NCBI RefSeq assembly: GCF_009389715.1
Contig: NW_024067676.1
Span: forward strand, 260,501 to 324,500
Reading direction: 5' to 3'
DNA length: 64,000 nt
From: Phoenix dactylifera
Lineage: Eukaryota; Streptophyta; Magnoliopsida; Arecales; Arecaceae
The translations under genes and the position numbers were made by a program. A model generated the notes under the pieces. The model did not search any database. It was not told the DNA's origin and saw nothing but the letters and a program-made list of their open reading frames with translations. Positions 1-10,924 of this stretch are shown here, one piece after another. Within the stretch, counting starts at the first letter, position 1. Each line of letters starts with the position of its first letter.

Positions 1-960
1 TTACACATCCAACTATCAATTGATCTTAATAGTTGATATAAGGTTAAATCTTATGGTATATAACTCCAATTATTTCAAGAAGTCGTTGATTATAGAGATA
101 AACTAAATAGGTGTTCAAAATAGCAGGGCCATCTTTATAAATAAACAATGGTTATATGTCGACAAACAATCCCAGCCTCAACTTCTTGACTCATGATGAA
201 TCATATACGGGAATTCATTGATAGGAAAGAGAAACACAGCACAATATCCAACTTCATGAAACAACAACCTAGAGGGAAAAGGAAATGTTAGAAAAAGGAT
301 TATGATTATCCCAATAAAATTGTGTCTGGGATAGAAAAAGGAAGCCACATTTGTTTATGTGCTCAGTAAACTTACAGAATAGCAAACGGTATGCACATGT
401 ACAGCACTCCTATTACTATAATAGATGGGACAGGTCACCTAGCCTAGGAAAGACTGAAAGCTAGGAGAATAAGCATCAATAGTAGCAAAAGGTGCTCTAG
501 AGGATTGAGGTTTGCAAGCAAGATAGCAGCACTTAGGAGCAAGGACTCAAGTCTAGGCGGGATGTCCTAGGGGAAACATGGAGGGGCTACATCCTGAGTG
601 TCGAGGTAGGACCATCCCACCATTGTCCCAGCATCTCAATTGGCATGTCTTGGGACATCCCCTATCCCAAATGTTGGGACGGGGTAGGACAACACATCTT
701 ATTCCTTGGGAACACTGGGACATCCTCATCCCACGAGATTTGAAACTTGCTTAGGAGTAATTGGAACCTCAATATAGTCATCCACTAAGGAAATGAAACA
801 ATAGATAGCTCCAAAAAGAACCTCCATGGATCTATCCTTGCTTGTCCTATACAAGTTTGTAGATGGAGACCTAAGAACATTACACCATTGGTAGTCTTAG
901 AGAGAAGGTGAAAAACCAATTGATGAGTGAGGTGCTGGTTGATAGAAGCAAGAGTATAGT
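1..960. other. Intergenic, no gene seen
   Basis: AT-rich DNA without a recognisable exon. The only structure I see is a GGGACATCC-rich segment at 548-749, listed separately. Position 953-960 is the left copy of the 8-bp target duplication of the hAT element that starts at 961. Confidence 0.6.
548..749. repeat. Candidate MITE with GGGACATCC-type motifs
   Basis: The segment is rich in GGGACATCC/GGGATGTCC motifs in both orientations (near 559, 650 and 717). Its ends are loosely inverted: CAAGTCTAGGCGGGATGTCC on the left against CAAGTTTCAAATCTCGTGGG on the complement of the right end. I could not find a clean target duplication. It may be a worn non-autonomous DNA transposon, which is an inference from the inverted motifs only. 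Confidence 0.3.
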
Positions 961-1300
961 CAAGGTCCGCCGTACCGGTCCGGATCGGCGTACCGGTGGC
1001 CGGCCGGACCGGTACCGTACCGGTCCGGACCACTTTCTTTCCCATCAAAAAAAAAAAAAAACCACAGCGAGGCGCTGTGGTTCCCCCCCCAAAAAAAAAC
1101 ACCGTACCGGTGCGAACCGGCCGGTTCGCACCGGTACGAGGCCGGTACCAAGCGGTACCGGCCGGTACGGTCTCCGTACCGGCCGGTTCACAGAAGAAAA
1201 TCGGAAATACCGGTTTTCATCTGTGTCCGGTACCGGTCAGGGACCGGACCGGTACGTACCGGCCCGTACCGGCCGGTACGGACCGGTACGGCATTCCTTG
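961..1300. mobile_element. hAT-type non-autonomous element, copy 1
   Basis: A 340-bp element with terminal inverted repeats: the left end reads CAAGGTCCGCCGTACCGGTC and the complement of the right end reads CAAGGAATGCCGTACCGGTC. The first five bases fit the YARNG rule of hAT ends. It is flanked by a perfect 8-bp duplication, AGTATAGT, at 953-960 and 1301-1308, the hAT target-site length. Almost all subterminal sequence is built from GTACCGGT and CCGGACCGG motifs in both orientations. The centre has an A-tract, then a perfect hairpin ACCACAGCG-AGG-CGCTGTGGT (about 1061-1081), then a C-tract and another A-tract. It has no coding capacity; reading frames across it are by-products of the repeats. 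Confidence 0.8.
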
Positions 1301-2239
1301 AGTATAGTCATGCCCCAGATCTGGAGGATGGCATGGTTGTGCTACCGAGGGGTACAATCCACGATAACACGAAGCCAACATTACATTTAGCTTTCAAATC
1401 CATCACACATATAATAAATAAATAGGAATCTAATTTTATTATTCATTAAATAAAAAAATATTGGTTCAGAGCGTCTAAATCCAAATATAAATATCAAACC
1501 CATAATCCTGACTACAAATTTATAATCAATTAAAGAACTAAAGTTCTGCTCTGCTATATACATCACCAAATCTGCAAGCGCGAACTCCAAGCCTAGACCA
1601 TCCTTCGTTCCTATCGATCCTATTTGTCTGAAGAGAGAAAAAGAAAAATAGAGGTATATGAGCGACACAGCTCAGTAAGTAAATCTTTTACTACCTCACT
1701 GGATCAAGCATAAGTTTTTTCATGTCAATGCATCATTTAAGAAAAATAACAGATATTCTAAAATAAGTATTTCATAGTGTAGTATATTAAGACAAGTCAT
1801 AAAGCAAATCATGCATACATAAATCATTCATATTTCATAAACAAAGCTCCAAGTTTATTTTGCAAATAAATACATAAATCATTCTTCTGCCATTTAGCCA
1901 TATGATAGTTCAAAATATTGCTCACAAATATTCGTGCTATGGTTACTTCATACTCGTGGCAGGGCTAGTGTTCGTAATTGGCATAAATTTATGTTTCGTA
2001 TGCCAACTTTATACCCATTAACGGGGCTAGTGTTCGTATGGATGCTAGCTCCAAATGTCGATTTTTTCATTTCAAAGGATCACACATTACTATCTGAGAG
2101 CCTTTAGAAAGCTTATATTATTTTTCATAAAAAACATACATATAAATAGATGAAAAATACTAAATGGCATGATCAGATTCATATTTCATAATAAATTTAT
2201 TTTTATTAAAACATTCATAGAACTATTTTTCATAATTCA

Positions 2240-2466
2240 AAAACTAGTAAAGAGTATAAGATTTACTTACAAATTCGAAAACTAGTAAGGAATATAAGAT
2301 TTACTTACAAATCCGAAACTAGTACAGAGCATAAGATTTACTTACAAATTCGAAAACTAGTAAAGAGTATAAGATTTATTTGAAAATTCGAAAACTAGGA
2401 AGGAGTATGAGATTTACTTACAAATTTGAAAACTAGTAAGAAATATGAGATTTGCTTACCTCTTTT
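2240..2466. repeat. Six-copy 38-bp tandem repeat
   Basis: Six consecutive units of about 38 bp with consensus AAAACTAGTAAAGAGTATAA followed by GATTTACTTACAAATTCG. Units begin near 2240, 2278, 2316, 2353, 2391 and 2429 and differ by a few substitutions each. On the minus strand four of the six units carry GTAAGTAAA, which resembles a plant 5' splice site, and the other two carry close variants. The array lies inside the LTR-like block. Confidence 0.85.
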
Positions 2467-2849
2467 GTCTTAGACTGTCAGAGTTTGCTAGGCGACTTCG
2501 CTATACCTATTTAAAATATTAACAGTGAAATTAATTTCTAATTGATGACTTTAATAAAATAATATGGAAAGACTTGATCGGGTGTATGGTGGTTTCAGGT
2601 AGGTCAAATCTAGACGATTCGCTCAATGAATTGGATTCAATCAGGCCAAGATCAATCAACAAGGTTTATCAATGGGCTCAGTAGGCAGTCCGGACACCAA
2701 GGCAGTTTAGGAACTCATTCCAAGGGTCAACTCGGGTTCGTAAATCAGGTTGACAGGTTCTTGTACTAGATCTATAGAGCTTCTAGAGAGAGAAAGTAGA
2801 GAGAGTAAGGAGAGAGGATAGAGAAAGAAGAGAGGCTCTCTTTTCCAAC

Positions 2850-3094
2850 TATGGTATGTTAAACCGGCCCGTACCGGCTGGTTCAGTCAGTACCGGACTG
2901 GTACGGCTGTGGAAAATGGTTACGTCCAAAGGCGTACTGATGCAAACCGGACCAGTTCGCACCGGCTCAAGTCCGGTACCGCATTGTACTCACCAGTACG
3001 TACGTCCGCGCGTTGGAAACCGTGCAGACGCGTGCTGGCTATGCAGACCGGTTCGGCACCAGTACGCCTACCGGTACTAGTTCGGTGGACCATA
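2850..3094. mobile_element. hAT-type non-autonomous element, copy 2
   Basis: A 245-bp element inserted in the LTR-like block. The left end is TATGGTATGTTAAACCGG and the complement of the right end begins TATGGTCCACCGAACTAG. Flanks are TTTCCAAC (2842-2849) and TCTCCAAC (3095-3102), an 8-bp duplication with one mismatch. The interior is made of ACCGG/CCGGT and GTACGTACG motifs. It has no coding capacity. The terminus TATGGTATGTT is nearly the same as the right end of copy 4 (45067), so this is a terminal variant of the same family. Confidence 0.7.
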
Positions 3095-3779
3095 TCTCCA
3101 ACATAAGAGAGAGTCGATCTCTCCTCTTCTTGAATCAGACAGCAGCAGCCACCAAGGTGGCCCAACCTTCAATGACGACGGCCATGCGTAGCCCTTCGGC
3201 CGCGGCACCACCGGCGACGGTGGTCAGTCGAAGAAGAGGAGAAAAAGAAATCATCATGATCAACCCTTTAATCAACCTTTACAATGTTTGTTTTCCTCAC
3301 CCACAACCGCAAGATCACAGGGTCCCAGAGGCGGCAAGGCTCGGCAAACACGGGAGGAAGAAGCGGAAACACGGCATTCCTATTTTGGATCAAATTTCGG
3401 TGATTTTGCCGGCCCGAATCAAGGCTAAAATACCTTGAAGAGAAGGAGAATAAGACAAGAAACACTTACTCGATTCGGCGAAGCTTCCGACAAGGTTTCT
3501 GGCGAGGGTTCAAGGAGGAGACTCAAAGAAGTAAACTTGGAATCGGCGGTGATTCTCGGCGATTTTGGTGGTGACAATTAGAGGAGAAGGGGAGTTAAAT
3601 AGGTGCGATCCTAGACTTCGAGTCGAGCTCGGATTGCCCTAGATAACTCCGATTTCCGTCAGAATTGGAGGAAGAGCCTTCATCGTGCCACAGGGCACAG
3701 TGGCCTTGGGCCTGGCCTCTTCGGGCCGGCCCACAGGCCCAAAGCAAGTGCGGGTTGGTCAATGAACCGGGCCCTCACA

Positions 3780-4689
3780 ACATACAATGAGTAGTGGAAG
3801 ACATATCAAAGATAATAATGAGGTGCTCAAAGAAAAATGACATCATGAGATTGACATAAAGCCCTCGTGACAGGATAGTCTGGTACCTTTCTATATCATG
3901 TTGTTCTCTCAGAAAATAGATGGCAGGGTGACCAATCAGCTGCCTCTGGCCATTAGGATGAAGAAAGCAGAACAAGTACAATGAAAAAATCATAGATGCA
4001 GAAACCTGAGTGTACAGATATTCAGTGGGGGGGACTGCTGAAGAGACTGTATAATTGATCAGGTATGCATTGACTAGGGATTTAAGTAGAAACTAGAGAT
4101 CTGGTTGTCTCAATGTTCTGACTCAAAAACTTGTCATTCTACATGTTTCTTGGAAAAGAGTAAGTATTAAAATAAATATTACGAGCACATGCTTTCATCA
4201 TCACAATGTAAGATCATTTTCCTTGGACCAATTAAGTGCAAACCATAGTATTAAATCCTTGTAATGTTGACAGACTCAAGACTTATTGTGCATTCAGAAG
4301 ACCCAATTACGACAAGTCTAGCCCTCGAGAGGCAAAACATGAGTTTAAGAAAATAGAAGTTCAAGCATTTAAATGCATTTTATATCTAAACTAAGTCTAG
4401 AGAGAAAGAAGCTAGTATAAGATGAAAAGGAAGACAGTTCATCAATTTTATAGTCTATGCATGGAGCCAGAGCTTAATATACAACACTGAGGACACCACT
4501 ATTAACTAAATAACTATGATTAGTTGTAGGTAATTAACCTTGACTATGATGCTAGAGATATAGTTTCTCAAAAAGAAGAAAAATAAAGCTAGAAAACAAA
4601 ATTCACAGAGGCAGTGATGATGAACAACATCGGGCCCGACTGGATAGATTCCACGCTCTAACCCGATTGCATCAATATCCATGCTGTTG
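3780..4689. other. Intergenic or intronic, no gene seen
   Basis: AT-rich sequence with no recognisable exon, RNA gene or repeat. It could be intron or 5' flank of the acyltransferase-like gene whose last exons lie at 6411-6897. Confidence 0.5.
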
Positions 4690-5030
4690 AGTGTGGACTT
4701 CGGTCGAACACCAGGCATGCCGAGCTGATGGCAGCTTAGACTACCAGTGCGCCGGAGAAGACAGCGGCCCCGAAGGGCAAGCAAGGGGATGCGACCACCC
4801 CCTCGTGGTCGGAGGTGGCGCAGGGTCCTCAGAGGCAAATGTGGACCAACCACCGGATTATGGCGGAGGAACTGGCGGTGATCCAATGCCTTTTCACATA
4901 GGTGCTGGAGCTACCGGCCGATCATGTGGGGAGGGCGCGAAAGGCCTGGGCGTCTTCGGCAGTGGTGGTTTGGAGCTTGGGTCGCAGGGTTTCGGCGGAG
5001 TGGGTGGTGCGCGACCTCCATTCTAATTTT
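4690..5030 (+). pseudogene. Probable LINE ORF1 (DUF4283-like) fragment
   Basis: A GC-rich island in AT-rich surroundings. Two plus frames are joined across a frame change near 4900. The first (4691-5026) begins MWTSVEHQACR and is Gly-rich. The second (4902-5117) includes KAWASSAVVVWSLGRRVSAE followed by WVVRDL. That second stretch resembles the N-terminal DUF4283 domain of plant LINE ORF1 proteins; this is recognition from memory, not a search. Stops and the frame change mean it is not functional. It could instead be an unrelated gene fragment. Confidence 0.4.
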
Positions 5031-5925
5031 TTATATGATTCGGTTCTTATGCATACAACTCCAATCACAAAGAAGTTAAAAGAAAAAAACAATGAAAGGA
5101 GTGCTAGTCCACCATAGCTACGTAAGGACCATGAGATACCCATCGAGAAGCCCATTAGCTTGTCTCTCTACCTATCTCTTACCCCTTAATCTCTCTTCCC
5201 TTGTCTCACTACAGTCCCATTTAGACTGAAGGTTACTAGAGTGGGCTGCTCTCCTCTCTATATATGTAACTAGGAACACGCACACACCCAAATAAAGGCA
5301 AAGACCAAAGAAATACCATATTGGTACCTCACAAAGTGAAGAAGAGAAAACGGACAGAGGGAAGACAAGGGAAGAAAGAGAAGCAATTGAGGAATACTAT
5401 TGATTCTCAAGGACTTTGATGGGTACATATGTTCAATTCAGTTATATAGAGGTCTTCTGCATCTTCTTGCTTTCATATCTATTCAATGGTTGTTTATAGG
5501 CTCTTATATTCTTGCTTGTATGTATTGAGCGGTGATCAACTGAAAGAAAAACCTTTGCACTCATTTCCTTTGTGCTTTCTCTCTTGAGCCTATTGTGTCC
5601 ATCAGAATTTATGTATTTATGTGCATATTTGTATGCATGTACATTTGTAGTATAGATATCAATGTTTCACATGACTGCTCAGCAACAATTCTCATGTTGG
5701 CGTCCATACTCGACTTTCTTATAATTTTTTAGTAATGTGGAAAGATTAACTATTACGTTAAAGTTAGGAGCTTAAATTTTTTTACAGGTTGATGGGGATT
5801 TGGGAGTAATCGCTAATATTTCAGGGCTTTATTGTCATTACATTTTCTTAACATGTGTCTTTTTATACGTAGTGTATCTGTGAAAATGTATGTGTATATA
5901 TGAAAGAGAGTGCCAGAGAGACATA

Positions 5926-5958
<33 letters not shown>

Positions 5959-6410
5959 TACGTTTTTGGCATAAGGATATATAAAGGATTCATGGCCCTT
6001 TACAAATTCTAATATGAAGTGCCCTCTAATGATTGTACCATCCTCTGTAAACATATGGGGCTCTCTACATATTATCCTTTGTTTCTACCAATACTTAGGA
6101 ACTAATAAAGGGCATGCTTTAATGTATTTCTTTTTCTTCATATAACAATCAAATAACTTTATGTTGAATTGTTAATTCTCCCCATAAGGGAAACTCATTA
6201 AAATGCTGTTAGCACCAAAGTTATTTTTTCAAGAATTGTTCTCTTAAATAATTCAGATTAGTTTCCTTTTAACATTTATGTACCATGATCTATGTGCTGT
6301 CCCATTCATTGCTTACTTTTTGACTGGGCTTTACTTGGTTTTAGTTTGCATGCTTGTGAATTTATTTATGAACTGTTTTCCTGCTTGGTACGTCTATAAA
6401 ATGGTTGCAG
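5031..6410. other. No exon recognised; microsatellite inside
   Basis: A TATA-like CTATATATGTAAC at about 5257 is followed by purine-rich DNA (5330-5390) that could be a promoter and leader, but no coding exon follows that I can support. I looked here for the missing upstream exons of the acyltransferase-like gene and did not find them. Confidence 0.4.
5921..5958. repeat. (CA)n(GA)n compound microsatellite
   Basis: About nine CA repeats run directly into about eight GA repeats. It is a simple sequence repeat with no other signal. Confidence 0.95.
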
Positions 6411-6897
6411 TTGCTTATGGATTATGATGATATGATGAGCATTCCCTTCGTAAAGGATAGAATAAAAGATTTCAATGAGAACAAAAATATTAGGTAGAGT
6501 CCCATGATCCCATCTATGTTCATCTTTACATTATTTTAGTTGATTATTCTTCCTGTAGTATCATCTTGGTTTTCAATGCTATAGTTGACATGGAAGTTAC
6601 TCTTTTTATAGGAATGATGATAGAAACCAAGATATCTTTGTTCCTTTTGTCTGCCCCAAATTACCTGGCAGGTTCTATTATTTATTTGGAAAACCAATTA
6701 TAACAAGTGGAAAGGAGTTGTTGAAAGACAGACAGACAGCAAGTGCCTTGTATTTGCATGTAAAATCTGAGGTTGAGCGCATCATATCTTATCTACTAAA
6801 GAAGAGGGAGGAGGATATCTATAGGGGTATCATCCCAAGGACTCTGTATCAAGTTACTTGGGGCAGCGACCATCAAGTCCCCACATTTGAACCTTGA
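6411..6897 (+). CDS. Phytyl ester synthase-like acyltransferase, last two exons
   Basis: Exon a is 6411-6493 and follows an acceptor TTGCAG. It encodes LLMDYDDMMSIPFVKDRIKD and ends in phase 2 before GTAGAG. Exon b is 6612-6897 and follows TTATAG. It completes an Arg codon and encodes PKLPGRFYYLFGKPI, then ALYLHVKSEVERIISYLLKK and a C-terminus ending PTFEP before TGA. This matches the C-terminal end of the plant PES1/PES2 family: chloroplast plastoglobule acyltransferases with a DGAT2-like domain, which esterify phytol and make triacylglycerol during chlorophyll breakdown. That function is family knowledge. The alpha/beta-hydrolase and main acyltransferase domains are absent. The gene may start left of the window across a very long repeat-filled intron, or this may be a gene fragment. 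The two exons themselves are intact. Confidence 0.75.
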
Positions 6898-9800
6898 TTA
6901 GTTAAATATGCTATGTTGTATAAAAGACTGTAGTTGCATCTTCCATGACTTTGCTTGATTAACATTTAAGACATTGTTTAACAAATTGACTGTTCCTTGT
7001 AATCCAGGTTCACTATTGTTCATGATCAGAAATTAGTTTATATGCTTGGAAATCTGGATATGAGAATTGGGAATGCCATTGATTACTGCAAATTAGAAAT
7101 GGATAATGAAGCAAAGAGAATCTAGGAGATATATAAGAAGAAAAATATGAAGATGTCTTTTTTATTTTTGAATTAAAGATGAATAGCATACCACTTTAAT
7201 CCGCTAGCACTATCCCTACACTGAAGTGGTTTGATTTATTTTAGTTTATGTTTTTCGCTATGGACATACACATACTAGGTAAGCGTCATTTAGATGCATA
7301 CACAAGATTAGCATTTATTCCCAACAAAGTTTATCATGCATTTAGTGCAATTGGCTAGAGTCCATAATATATAGCTGCCTAAAATAGATCAAAACTTCCA
7401 ACTGAAATATATGCAAGGAGGCTATAACATACAAAGGCCAAATAATAGAAAACCAACAACCAACAGAAAATAAACTAAATCTAAATTTGAAGATTAAGAT
7501 AGAAGTTTAAAGAAGATGCCTTTGCATCAACTGTCAAGCTTTGCAAACTTGCCAATTTTTCCTATCCTCTCTTTCAATATAAAGCCAATGCGCTTGGTAA
7601 TGAAATAATAATCTCCGTTTACTATGTCTATGAAAACTTTCCTAGTTCTCTCCTATTAAAATAATATAAAACCAACAATCAACAGAAAATAAACTAAAGC
7701 TAAATTTGAAAATTAAGATACAAGCTTAAACCACATGCCTTTGTGTCAAAAAAACAAACTTTGCAAGCATGCGAATGTTTTTTCTACCCTCACTTTTGCT
7801 CTTGGTGATAAAATATTAATCTTCTTTTACTATGTTTGTGAAAACTTTCCTAGTTTTCTTCTATCGCTCCTCCCACTAGATCATATTAAGGTTGCGACCC
7901 TCAGGTGTTGCTAATATTTTATTTATACCATTAGGCTCCTTGGAAAGGCTTCAAGTGGAAGAGAACCATAGCATTTAAGAAGTCTTGCATGGACTTGGCC
8001 ACAGATAAGATGTAAATCTAACATTACATGAGCTGGTTTGCAGAACTCTTCTCCTCTTACGTAACATATCCTTCTCTAGATTTTCTTTTTAGACTTTGTA
8101 CTCTAGAGCTTAGATTGAGAAAGGTTTGGCTCTTCTGCAATGTAATTGATCTGCAAACTTTAGAGGACTAGAGCATGTGCCCTCATCGGTAAGGATGTAA
8201 AAGGAATGACTACATTGTGAGGCAATTAGCATCTCATCACCAGCATATGACTTCTACTAGGGTAGTAGAATATTCTGTGGAAGCTCATATCTTGCCCTTG
8301 TTATGCTTGAGGTTAACTTTGGAGACATTCCTTCTCTCTGGGGACAATTCTAGATAAAGGCCTCTTACAAAATAAAGAGGAAGCCACCTTAGAAGGGTTG
8401 GAGATCAGGGGGAGGAGAAAGGCTGCCTAGAAAATACCTTGTAGCAATACTGAAACATAGTCCGGCTCTTTTTCTTCTGTCTTTTTTCTTATTTTTAGAA
8501 GTACCCAAACCCTGAACTCTTTTAACCTTCCTAACTACTAATTATGCAATCTGCAGCGCAGACAATTGGGCCAATTACAAGCTTTTAATATTTTCGAGAA
8601 CTAACTGACCTTTGTGGCTTTGGAGCATTTTTTTTAATATCTATTGTTCCATAGTTTCCTTTGTTATTATTCCACTCTTGTTTCTTCATGCACACTTTAG
8701 GTCTGGAAACCAAGAAAAGGTGCATGAATGCAAGATCTAATTTTTTTTTTCCTTTTTTGTTAGGGTGATAAACATACGCAATTACAGTTTCTCGTGAATT
8801 AGGTGTGAACAACTGACTGTCTCCCTGTGGAGGGGATATCTTCTTATAAAACTCGCGGAAGCTTATTCTCTCATTAACATTGGTGCCCCTATGTCCTGTC
8901 TCCTAGGAGTCAGCTAAGCTGAGACACATTTGATGGCAATATAGGGAATATAAAAAATCACAGCTTCTCAGCTGTTGCTTTCATTTCTACCATGGAATAT
9001 GCCCTTTTCTTTTAGAAAACCACGTTGTGTTCAGTCCTTTCAGTTCACCTTCTCCACTCAGATTAAAGCTAAGACTGCTAAAGAGAGCAAGAGAGCATTG
9101 TGCTCATTTTTTCCCTGCAAGAATGCAGTTCTCCTTGTTCTCTTTTCTCTGTTTTTGGTCAAGATTTGGTTAAAGTTTTTGATTGGAGGAATAATAGTGG
9201 CTGTGAGATAGTGCTCTTGGTCAAACAATAATCCAAAAGTTTAAATGTGCTAGAGCCTTAGCACCATTTTACCTAACTGGCTCACATCACAGTGGGGAGG
9301 TGGTACTCACTAGTTCATCATTTTCCAGGAGCTAGTGTGCTTGAAGTTTTGAACCGGCACAGTCTGAGCATGTTCACTATCACAAAGTTATGAAGCAAGG
9401 TAGCACCTTTGGATCTATAGGTGATTACTCATTTGTTAGCGTGTTTTCCAAATTTCAGTAGTAAATTATAGGAGCTTACTAAGTAGGGGACTGCCTGAAA
9501 GAATTTGAATAGTGATGCTATCACAGTCATTTGCATGGTTTTAAATAATTATTTAACTGTCGAAATCAAGATGCAAGACTGTCAGAATAAGGAACAAGGA
9601 CCTTAACAGATCACACGGAAGTCCTTTCTTTGTTCTCCTCATTATGAAAACAATTTCAGCTTGATCATTCCAAGAACAGTGATTCTAAAATGGAGATGGT
9701 GACACCATATCCATCTTCGTTTATGTTCTGGCACTTTGATGATAAAAAGAAGCTTTCTTTCCAAGCTCCTACACGAGAAATGCTTTCTCCACTAGATTGT

Positions 9801-10222
9801 TGTGGGGATCAATTCCACTCACTTTTGTTCTGCTCATGCATGTTCATTTAATTGGGAAGGTTCTGTGGCCCTGAGATGGATTTTCTTAATTAGCTTAGTC
9901 ACATATTCCCTTCTTTTTTAGGCATTATGATGTAGAAAAAAGCCTAGCCACTTTATCTTTATGCCCTTGGGGAGGCCATCTAGATTCTTGAAAATGCTAA
10001 CATTATGCTGGCCTACCAGCACATCTGATAGTTGAAAGAACTTGTCCTGCACTTCATATGATGCCCTTCTCTTAAGCAAGAATCTGATTCCAGACCACTT
10101 CTTTTTTTTAGTGGGTGCACCGAAAGGAAAAGAATCCTCCTCCCTGCATATAAGAAGAGGCAAAAGCTGAAGTTCGAGTTCAAGTTCAGGCTCAAATCAT
10201 ATTCTCAGAGTGAAAATACTGA
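6898..10222. other. Intergenic, no gene recognised
   Basis: AT-rich DNA without a coding stretch I can assign. It contains a diverged tandem duplication at 7442-7863. The frame at 8975-9211 has no recognisable domain and ordinary AT-rich composition, so I do not call it. The right end should hold the promoter of the gene at 10223, but I see no clear TATA box. Confidence 0.45.
7442..7863. repeat. Diverged tandem duplication, about 219-bp period
   Basis: Unit 1 begins ATAATAGAAAACCAACAACC at 7442 and unit 2 begins ATAATATAAAACCAACAATC at 7661. Both run through AACAGAAAATAAACTAAA and a GATGCCTTTG/CATGCCTTTG block, and end at GAAAACTTTCCTAGTT. Many substitutions and short indels separate the units, so the duplication is old. 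Confidence 0.8.
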
Positions 10223-10924
10223 ATGGCTGGTTACAGCCGCTCAAATGGAAGGGGCAGGCTGGGCTTCTTCGGGGTCTGGGGAACTGCCGAAGATGGATCT
10301 GAAACCAGAGATGGATGGAGCAACTCAGCCTATATTAACAGGGCTGGGGTGAATCATGATCATGTCTGCAGGACAGTTATCATTGGCAGCGATGGGAGAG
10401 CTATGCCTGGGGTGATATTTGACTGCCCCAACCATCACAAGGATGGCGCCGTCGCGAATGGCTTTCGCAACAAGGGAGGAAACTATCAAAGTGGAAGCCA
10501 CTATGGAGGAGACAATGTCCAGAATGCATCTAGTGATGGAGGTACAACAGGCTTTCCTGCAGGTATTTTTCGATGTCAGAAGTTCAACTATGGTGACTAT
10601 GAAGCTGGTGCAAATGACATGAGCAATAACGGATGGAACAGGCCAGCCTATGGAAGATATGAATCTTTGGCGGATAATGTGTCAAAGGAGCCTGCTTTGA
10701 TCACCACAGCGGGGTGGGCTCGGCCAAGCCACACAACTAATGACACTGGCACTGCCGCAGAGTACCTCAGGGAATCTGCAAGGACTTCATCTGGTGTGGT
10801 GGTTGGCGCAGGTCAGTGGAACTCACCATTGCCAAATACATATCAGCCAAGGAAGAGAGACTCCGTGACCACAACCATTGACAGCAGTGAGGCTGCCAAG
10901 AAGTATGGTGGGTTGTTTGTGTGA
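10223..10924 (+). CDS. Unknown plant protein, Gly/Asn-rich, 233 aa
   Basis: One uninterrupted frame of 233 codons. The ATG at 10223 is directly preceded by an in-frame TGA, so this is the first possible start in this exon, and upstream splicing could only add untranslated leader. I do not recognise the family with certainty. The protein is rich in Gly, Asn, Ser and Tyr and looks disordered. A W-x-[RS]-P motif recurs three times (GWNRP near residue 137, GWARP near 163, QWNSP near 197). The C-terminus is TTTIDSSEAAKKYGGLFV, a compact helical-looking tail that resembles conserved ends of some uncharacterised plant proteins. No signal peptide or membrane segment is seen. The composition, higher in GC than the flanks, and the clean frame favour a real gene. 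Function is unknown. Confidence 0.6.
   Translation: MAGYSRSNGRGRLGFFGVWGTAEDGSETRDGWSNSAYINRAGVNHDHVCRTVIIGSDGRAMPGVIFDCPNHHKDGAVANGFRNKGGNYQSGSHYGGDNVQNASSDGGTTGFPAGIFRCQKFNYGDYEAGANDMSNNGWNRPAYGRYESLADNVSKEPALITTAGWARPSHTTNDTGTAAEYLRESARTSSGVVVGAGQWNSPLPNTYQPRKRDSVTTTIDSSEAAKKYGGLFV

Larger units (their letters stand above)
1306..3779 (-). mobile_element. LTR-like repeat block, possible solo LTR, minus strand
   Basis: Read on the minus strand, the block opens with TGTGAGGGCCCGG at 3779. It has a TATTTAA box near 3594-3600 and a long leader, and it closes with a GGGGCATGAC sequence at about 1307. This TG-start, internal TATA and size suggest a retrotransposon LTR, possibly solo, but no clean 5-bp target duplication was found and no gag or pol sequence accompanies it. 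It is interrupted by hAT copy 2 (2850-3094) and abutted at its far end by hAT copy 1. Open frames inside, such as 3013-3438, look non-genic. The boundaries are approximate. Confidence 0.4.

Noticed and set aside
785..1390. Several overlapping open frames on both strands across the hAT copy 1
   Set aside because: They arise from stop-poor GTACCGGT repeats; the translations are repetitive Arg/Thr/Gly/Pro and the unit has transposon ends and a target duplication.
2240..2466. The 38-bp array as a possible CRISPR
   Set aside because: The units are contiguous without unique spacers and the sequence is a plant nuclear genome; it is an ordinary tandem repeat.
3013..3438. A 141-codon plus-strand frame
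   Set aside because: It starts inside hAT copy 2 and runs into the leader of the LTR-like block; no domain is recognisable and the LTR reads in the opposite direction.
8975..9211. A 78-codon frame
   Set aside because: No recognisable domain, AT-rich composition like its flanks, no support from splice or start context.
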